Source: Bacteroidales bacterium (GTDB lineage: Bacteria; Bacteroidota; Bacteroidia; Bacteroidales; UBA7960). From it: 37,234 nt of DNA. The position numbers were made by a program, and so were the translations under genes. The notes under the pieces were generated by a model. It made no database searches. It had not been told where the DNA came from and worked only from the letters and a program-made list of their open reading frames with translations. The DNA is taken from NCBI GenBank assembly GCA_003550725.1, contig PUKZ01000070.1, positions 1 to 37,234 of the forward strand, read 5' to 3'. This document shows, one piece after another, positions 32,883-37,234 of the stretch (position 1 is its first letter; each line of letters starts with the position of its first letter).

Positions 32883-33677
32883 ATGGAAAATAAAAAGTTA
32901 AACATACCTGTTATGGCTGACCTTCATGCCAGGAACGAAAAGCCTGAGTATTTGTTTTGGGTTGGATGTGCAGGTGCTTACGACGACAGATACAAAAAAG
33001 TTGTACAAGCATTTGCAAAGATTCTTTCACATCTCAACATAAGCTATGCGGTTTTGGGCAAAGAGGAATCTTGCACAGGCGATCCTGCACGCAGAGCCGG
33101 CAATGAAATGCTTTATCAAATGCAAGCATTGCAGAATATTGAAATATTAGGAATGTACGAAATAAAAAAGATAATAACTATCTGCCCGCATTGCTATAAC
33201 ATTTTTAAAAATGAGTATCCTGACCTGGGAGGAAATTATGAGGTGATCAGCTATGTTGAATTGCTTGATAATATGATAAAAGCCGGTAGGCTAAAAATTG
33301 ACATAAGCAAATTTGATGATGTAAGGATAACTTTTCACGACCCCTGCTATTTCGGACGTGCAAATAATATATATGAAGAACCACGCGAGATTTTAAAATC
33401 AATCACGTCTAATATGATTGAGATGGAGAGAAACCGAAGCTTTGCCCTGTGTTGTGGTGCCGGGGGCGCTCAAATGTTCAAAGAAGCTGAGGAAGGTGAT
33501 AAAGAAGTATTTATTGAAAGAACCGAAGAGGCGCTGAATACTGATGCCGGAATAATTGCTACATCATGCCCTTTTTGTATGACAATGATGACCGATGGCT
33601 TAAAATATAAAAATAAAGAAGAAGAAATAAAAAACTACGATATAGCCGAATTAATTGCTTTATCGCTTGGATTGTAA
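32883..33677 (+). CDS. CCG-domain (HdrB/DUF224-like) Fe-S subunit
   Basis: The 264-residue protein has two copies of the CCG-type cluster-binding pattern. One has EESCTGDPARRAGNE followed by CPHCYNIFKNEYP. The second has DPCYFGRANNIYEEPREIL, FALCCGAGGAQMFKEAE and TSCPFCMTMMTDG, which fit the Cx(n)CCGxGG...CxxC pattern that binds noncubane [4Fe-4S] clusters in HdrB. It acts as the electron-accepting part of the membrane complex encoded by the preceding gene, 8 bp upstream. The following acyl-CoA dehydrogenase gene starts 27 bp downstream. It most likely takes electrons from ETF. Confidence 0.88.
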   Translation: MENKKLNIPVMADLHARNEKPEYLFWVGCAGAYDDRYKKVVQAFAKILSHLNISYAVLGKEESCTGDPARRAGNEMLYQMQALQNIEILGMYEIKKIITICPHCYNIFKNEYPDLGGNYEVISYVELLDNMIKAGRLKIDISKFDDVRITFHDPCYFGRANNIYEEPREILKSITSNMIEMERNRSFALCCGAGGAQMFKEAEEGDKEVFIERTEEALNTDAGIIATSCPFCMTMMTDGLKYKNKEEEIKNYDIAELIALSLGL

Positions 33678-33704
33678 TAAAATAACCCAAAAACAATATA
33701 TCTG

Positions 33705-35480
33705 ATGGAAAATGTAAATTTAAAAAGCGGCGAATTTCTTGTTAAGGATGTTGAAGCAAAAAATATCTTCATACCTGAGGAGTTTAACGAAGAGCAAAGA
33801 ATGATTGCCCAATCCTGCAGGGATTTTATGGAAGCAGATGTTTTACCTAAGCTTGATGAAATAGACAAGGGTGAGCGTCAATTAATGAAAGATATTTTAA
33901 AAAAATCGGGTGAGCTGGGCCTTCTTGGAATTGCTATACCTGAGCAATACAATGGTTTTGAACAATCTTTCCTGACTCAAATGCTTGTTGCCGAAGTTAT
34001 TGGTGCAGGCTATTCGTTTTCTGTTGCTTTTATGTGTCATTGTGGCATTGGTACCATGCCAATAATGTATTATGGCAATGATGATCAACGTAATAAGTAT
34101 GTGGCCAAGCTTGCAACCGGAGAATTAATAGGTGCATATTGCCTCACTGAGCCGGGAGCCGGTAGTGATGCAAATTCGGGTAAAACAAATGCAAAGTTGA
34201 GTGAAGATGGTAAATATTATATCCTTAACGGGCAAAAAATGTGGATAACTAATGGTGGTTTCTGCGACACACAGGTAGTCTTTGCTAAGGTTGAAAATGA
34301 CCGTATCTTAAGTGCTTTTATTGTAGAAAGTAACTGGCCGGGGGTTGTTATTGGCCCGGATGAACACAAAATGGGTATTAAAGGGTCTTCAACTACTCAA
34401 ATATACTATAATGATGTAAAGGTCCCGGTTGAAAACATGCTGGGGAAACGAGGTGAAGGTTTCAGAATTGCATTAAATATACTTCACCTGGGCCGCATGA
34501 AACTTGGGGCTAATGTTATTGGGGCTGCCAAACAAACTATTACAGATTCTGTACGCTATGCAAATGAGCGTAAACAGTTTGGTTCGCTTTTATCCTCATT
34601 TGGTGCAATTAAACAAAAGTTGGCTAAAATGGCAGTAAAATGTTATGCCCATGAATCTGCTATTTATAGGGTAAGCCAGGATGTTGATATATTGATTGAT
34701 AAATATAAAAGCGAAGGAAAAGACCATGGCATGGCTGCTATTGAAGGTATCGCCCACTATGCGGTAGAAGATGCAATACTCAAGGTTTGGGGATCAGAAA
34801 TGCTGGATTTTATAGTCGATGAAGGCGTGCAAATTCACGGTGGTATGGGTTATTCTGCTGAAATGAATGTTGAACGAGCCTATCGTGATTCACGTATCAA
34901 CAGGATTTTTGAAGGCACAAACGAAATTAATCGCCTGTTGGTTGTTGAAGCAGCTACGAAACGCGCTATGAAAGGTGAATATGACTTGTTTGGGCCGGCT
35001 GAAGAACTTTATAATAATATCAACAACATAACTGATGATAAAAAAGCTTATGAATCTTACTTTGACAAGAAACGAAGATATATAAAAAACTTCAAAAAAG
35101 TCATTATGCTAACTGTTTATAGTGCAACTCAAAAGTTTGGCCGGAAATTCATGAGAGAACAGGAAGTTGTTAACAACCTGTCTGATCTGATTATGGAACT
35201 TTACCTGGCTGAATCAACAGTGTTGAGAGTGGAAAAACTTGAAGGATTAAATGGAGAAAACCCAATTAATAAAGATATACTTGATGTTTTTGTTAATGAT
35301 ACCGCCTTTGTCATATTTAAAAATGCAAAAGATGCCATTTATTCTATTACTGAAGGTGAAGAAGCTGAAAAACTGACAGAAGCCATAAAAACTCTAACCG
35401 ATATAGAGGGTGTGAACCTAATGAATAAATATCGCCGAATAGCCGATAAACTGATTGATGATAACGAATACAAGTTTTAA
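33705..35480 (+). CDS. Acyl-CoA dehydrogenase
   Basis: Acyl-CoA dehydrogenases make the alpha-beta double bond of acyl-CoA and give the electrons to ETF. The 591-residue protein has the normal core: LGLLGIAIPEQYNG, AYCLTEPGAGSDANSGKTNA, the FAD-binding MWITNGGFCDTQVVFAKVE, YANERKQFGSLLSSFGAIKQ and GGMGYSAEMNVERAYRDSRI. The catalytic Glu is in IFEGTNEINRL. A C-terminal extension of about 170 residues (from KRAMKGEYDLFGPAEELYNN) resembles that of very-long-chain acyl-CoA dehydrogenase/ACAD9. Substrate chain length is not evident. It is the last gene of the ETF operon, 27 bp after the CCG gene, and is followed by a strong terminator. Confidence 0.93.
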   Translation: MENVNLKSGEFLVKDVEAKNIFIPEEFNEEQRMIAQSCRDFMEADVLPKLDEIDKGERQLMKDILKKSGELGLLGIAIPEQYNGFEQSFLTQMLVAEVIGAGYSFSVAFMCHCGIGTMPIMYYGNDDQRNKYVAKLATGELIGAYCLTEPGAGSDANSGKTNAKLSEDGKYYILNGQKMWITNGGFCDTQVVFAKVENDRILSAFIVESNWPGVVIGPDEHKMGIKGSSTTQIYYNDVKVPVENMLGKRGEGFRIALNILHLGRMKLGANVIGAAKQTITDSVRYANERKQFGSLLSSFGAIKQKLAKMAVKCYAHESAIYRVSQDVDILIDKYKSEGKDHGMAAIEGIAHYAVEDAILKVWGSEMLDFIVDEGVQIHGGMGYSAEMNVERAYRDSRINRIFEGTNEINRLLVVEAATKRAMKGEYDLFGPAEELYNNINNITDDKKAYESYFDKKRRYIKNFKKVIMLTVYSATQKFGRKFMREQEVVNNLSDLIMELYLAESTVLRVEKLEGLNGENPINKDILDVFVNDTAFVIFKNAKDAIYSITEGEEAEKLTEAIKTLTDIEGVNLMNKYRRIADKLIDDNEYKF

Positions 35481-35520
35481 TCTGATTAAATAATATGTTT
35501 TTTATTTTATGAATCGAAAA

Positions 35521-35556
35521 AACGCCGGAGAATAATTGCTCTCCGGCGTTTTTTAT
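35521..35556. terminator. Strong terminator after the ETF operon
   Basis: AACGCCGGAG (35521-35530) pairs with CTCCGGCGTT (35541-35550), extended by A31-T40, and is followed by TTTTATTTTT. A-runs on the other side (AAAA before AACG) make it able to stop the serpin transcript from the minus strand too. Confidence 0.92.
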
Positions 35557-35602
35557 TTTTGAACCATCAATATTATTTACTATAACAGTAAAATATGGGT
35601 TT

Positions 35603-36859
35603 TTATTCTGCAGGATTAATAACTCTTCCCATAAAAAGAATAGTATTACTTACATTATCTTTTATAAAAAAATTGAATGGCCTGTCAGCCCTGAAAGTTA
35701 TTTTTTCGTCATCGGGCATTGCGGTTTTTCGTATCATGGTTACAGCTGTAGATGCAGCCGCTTCAGTACCTTTTTCATCAACCTCAATAAATGACTGATG
35801 TATTACACGATCAATTTTTAAGTCGTCTTCAGCAGTCATACCCGTAAAATCAGCCCTGTCAGAAAAAGCAAGAGGCATACCCATACGCTTCATAATATCC
35901 TCCAGGTTGGCATGAAAACGCATCTTAAATTTAGGTAAATAAAGATTCACTTTACTCCTTTCAAGACTACCAATATAATTGTCGTAAATCTCACTATCAA
36001 GCCTGGATTCAAAATCTGACAATCCCATATTTTCGCGGGGTAACATAAGTAACATTGAAAAATTTTCACCCGAATATGGTATTTCAATAACCTGCGCATA
36101 TTCATCTTCATAATATTTATAATAAGCTTCCTCTTCCATAAATTCAGCTTCAACAGCATGAGAAGCTTCAGGGTAAAACTCCCTCTTCTTTGTTAATTCT
36201 TCTTCAAATTCATGCAGCCACTTACTCAAAAAATAAATTGCATTTACAATAACCATTTGAGTATCATCGCACAATACTCCCTCCTGTATTAATTCCTTGA
36301 TTTTTTGTTCGGTCTTTTCTTCAACCCATTTATTTATTTCTTCCCTCTCCTTTTCAAGGGCATCTTTAAAATCAGCTTCATGTAAAACAGAGCCATAATT
36401 TTCTTTTATCGTTTCGATATAAGAGTTCAATAAAGGATAATCATATTGAACCCACATTCCGTTTGCAATATTAAATTTTAAGTCTTCTCCTGCAAGGTTT
36501 TCAATCATTGATACATGATCACTGAATTCTTTGTGAAAAATATCCATATCAGGGTCAAAAAACAATGACTCACTCATCTGGTTTTTGGTTTCACCATCAG
36601 CACCTCCATATGCCATAGCCATGGCAGTAGATATACTAAATGGCGAAATAACAAGATTATGATTTTCATCATCTATGATTTTATTATAAAGGTTAAATGC
36701 AAATTTGTTTAATCTTTTTTCTGATTCCATTGAAGCAATTTTTTTTGATTGTGATATATCGGTTTTGTCTGACCCGCTTTCAAGTGTTGTTTTATCTTTG
36801 GTTATGCAACCAAATATAAATACCAAAAATAAAGCAGCCAAAAAATTTATCGTTTTCAT
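35603..36859 (-). CDS. Lipoprotein serpin (protease inhibitor)
   Basis: The 418-residue protein has a lipoprotein signal peptide (FLAALFLVFIFGC, Cys18) and a complete serpin fold. Markers are NLVISPFSISTAMAMAYGGA near 68, IVNAIYFLSKWLHEF near 204, VNLYLPKFKM near 304 and RPFNFFIKDNVSNTILFMGR at the C-terminus. The hinge DEKGTEAAASTAV (361-373) has the small residues required for the inhibitory loop insertion. Aligned by the hinge (P15 Gly364), the P1 residue is Lys378 with Arg377 before it and Thr379 after it, so trypsin- or gingipain-like proteases cutting after Lys/Arg are the likely targets. It is predicted to sit on the envelope. A promoter candidate is at 37080-37108. Confidence 0.93.
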   Translation of the reverse strand: MKTINFLAALFLVFIFGCITKDKTTLESGSDKTDISQSKKIASMESEKRLNKFAFNLYNKIIDDENHNLVISPFSISTAMAMAYGGADGETKNQMSESLFFDPDMDIFHKEFSDHVSMIENLAGEDLKFNIANGMWVQYDYPLLNSYIETIKENYGSVLHEADFKDALEKEREEINKWVEEKTEQKIKELIQEGVLCDDTQMVIVNAIYFLSKWLHEFEEELTKKREFYPEASHAVEAEFMEEEAYYKYYEDEYAQVIEIPYSGENFSMLLMLPRENMGLSDFESRLDSEIYDNYIGSLERSKVNLYLPKFKMRFHANLEDIMKRMGMPLAFSDRADFTGMTAEDDLKIDRVIHQSFIEVDEKGTEAAASTAVTMIRKTAMPDDEKITFRADRPFNFFIKDNVSNTILFMGRVINPAE

Positions 36860-37079
36860 AGTTTTATCGTGTTGAAAAATTATTAAGAAATGGTTATAAT
36901 TAAACGCTTATAGTTAAACACTCAAAAGAAACAACAATTAACAAAATTGTTATTCCATATCGCTAAACATTTTAAAATTAATTACATCATAAAAAATCAG
37001 TATAAACATTGTTAACTTGTTAATCTTTAGCGTTTTAATAATAATAATTATAAAACAGCTGCAATTATCAGTAAGTTTG

Positions 37080-37108
37080 CAAATGTAAATTTATTTTTAA
37101 AACGGCAA
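37080..37108 (-). promoter_or_regulatory. Candidate promoter of the serpin gene
   Basis: On the minus strand TTG (37108-37106) is followed after 18 bp by TACATTTG (37087-37080), fitting -33/-7 of Bacteroidetes. It is about 220 bp before the serpin start. The leader between (36860-37079) holds short inverted repeats such as TAACAAAATTGTTA (36942-36955) and no gene. Confidence 0.45.
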
Positions 37109-37143
37109 TAATATATAACCTAAAAATCTAAAATAAAAAATAA

Positions 37144-37234
37144 CGGAAGTGAGCTAAAATGCTTATCTTTAAGGCATTAAACAAAATAAACAAAACACTT
37201 TAAACTCACTTCCGAGATGAAAGATACAAATAAA
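37144..37234 (+). mobile_element. Probable insertion-sequence left end at the window edge
   Basis: CGGAAGTGAG (37144-37153) and its perfect inverted copy CTCACTTCCG (37205-37214) enclose 51 AT-rich bp with a TATCTTTA promoter-like element at 37164. The second arm ends 2 bp before an ATG that opens a frame running off the window. The layout matches the left IS3-type end: terminus, inverted copy next to the start codon, then transposase. The family is not recognised. Confidence 0.5.
37217..37234 (+). CDS. Truncated reading frame at the window edge (possible transposase)
   Basis: Only six codons (MKDTNK) are present before the sequence ends. Position behind the inverted repeat suggests the start of a transposase, but six residues cannot identify a family. 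Confidence 0.35.

Noticed and set aside
1..37234. tRNA or rRNA genes
   Set aside because: No T-loop-like GGTTCRAxxCC with acceptor stem, and no rRNA sequence, was recognised on either strand.

Overview
The window is a low-GC bacterial segment, most likely from a Bacteroidota (Bacteroidetes) genome with an anaerobic or facultative lifestyle. The evidence is the AT-rich spacers, start codons without clear Shine-Dalgarno sequences, recurrent TAnnTTTG promoter elements, and gene families typical of that phylum (DUF1987/SiaC-like protein, DUF2148 protein, stand-alone aspartokinase, Rex with hydrogenase maturation genes). I could not place it below phylum. No rRNA, tRNA or CRISPR array was seen. 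Both ends lie inside insertion-sequence ends: an IS3-type end facing out to the left, and an unidentified IS-like end facing out to the right. This is what an assembly contig broken at multicopy IS elements looks like.

Layout. At 0.2-3.9 kb, minus strand, are the [NiFe]-hydrogenase maturation genes hypF-hypC-hypD, cut short by the IS end. At 4.1-7.3 kb, plus strand, are crcB, rex, a RibF-like protein with a degenerate kinase half, and a MOT1-type molybdate/sulfate transporter. A Rex-like operator lies between hypF and crcB. At 7.3-10.8 kb are REP-like palindromes, a pentapeptide-repeat protein, pgeF and a lipoprotein M28 peptidase. At 11.3-16.2 kb are housekeeping genes: rplU-rpmA, serS, a TPR protein and rsmA. 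At 16.6-20.3 kb are a PP2C-TM-LysM protein, a SerA-like dehydrogenase and an aspartokinase. At 20.4-22.6 kb are a duplicated terminator/palindrome element, an ECF sigma factor and a CarH/LitR-like MerR-B12 regulator. At 23.1-25.2 kb are a SiaC-like protein, a DnaB-C-domain ATPase and a DUF2148 iron-sulfur protein. At 25.4-29.5 kb are dnaK and recN. At 29.7-35.5 kb is an ETF operon: etfB, etfA, a membrane Fe-S protein, a CCG-domain subunit and an acyl-CoA dehydrogenase. A lipoprotein serpin follows at 35.6-36.9 kb.

Three things stand out. First, etfA carries an in-frame UGA in place of a near-invariant glycine while the rest of its reading frame and its operon look intact. Second, arrays of a 7-bp unit (GTYACYC) recur in several spacers. 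Two of them sit in the same polarity 3-5 nt before a start codon (hypD, ribF-like), and another supplies the hypD stop codon. Third, a Rex-type palindrome may tie hydrogenase maturation and crcB-rex to NADH/NAD+ redox state. The PP2C-LysM fusion, the DnaB-like ATPase without an arginine finger, and the 47-bp repeat pair next to the sigma gene are also unusual.
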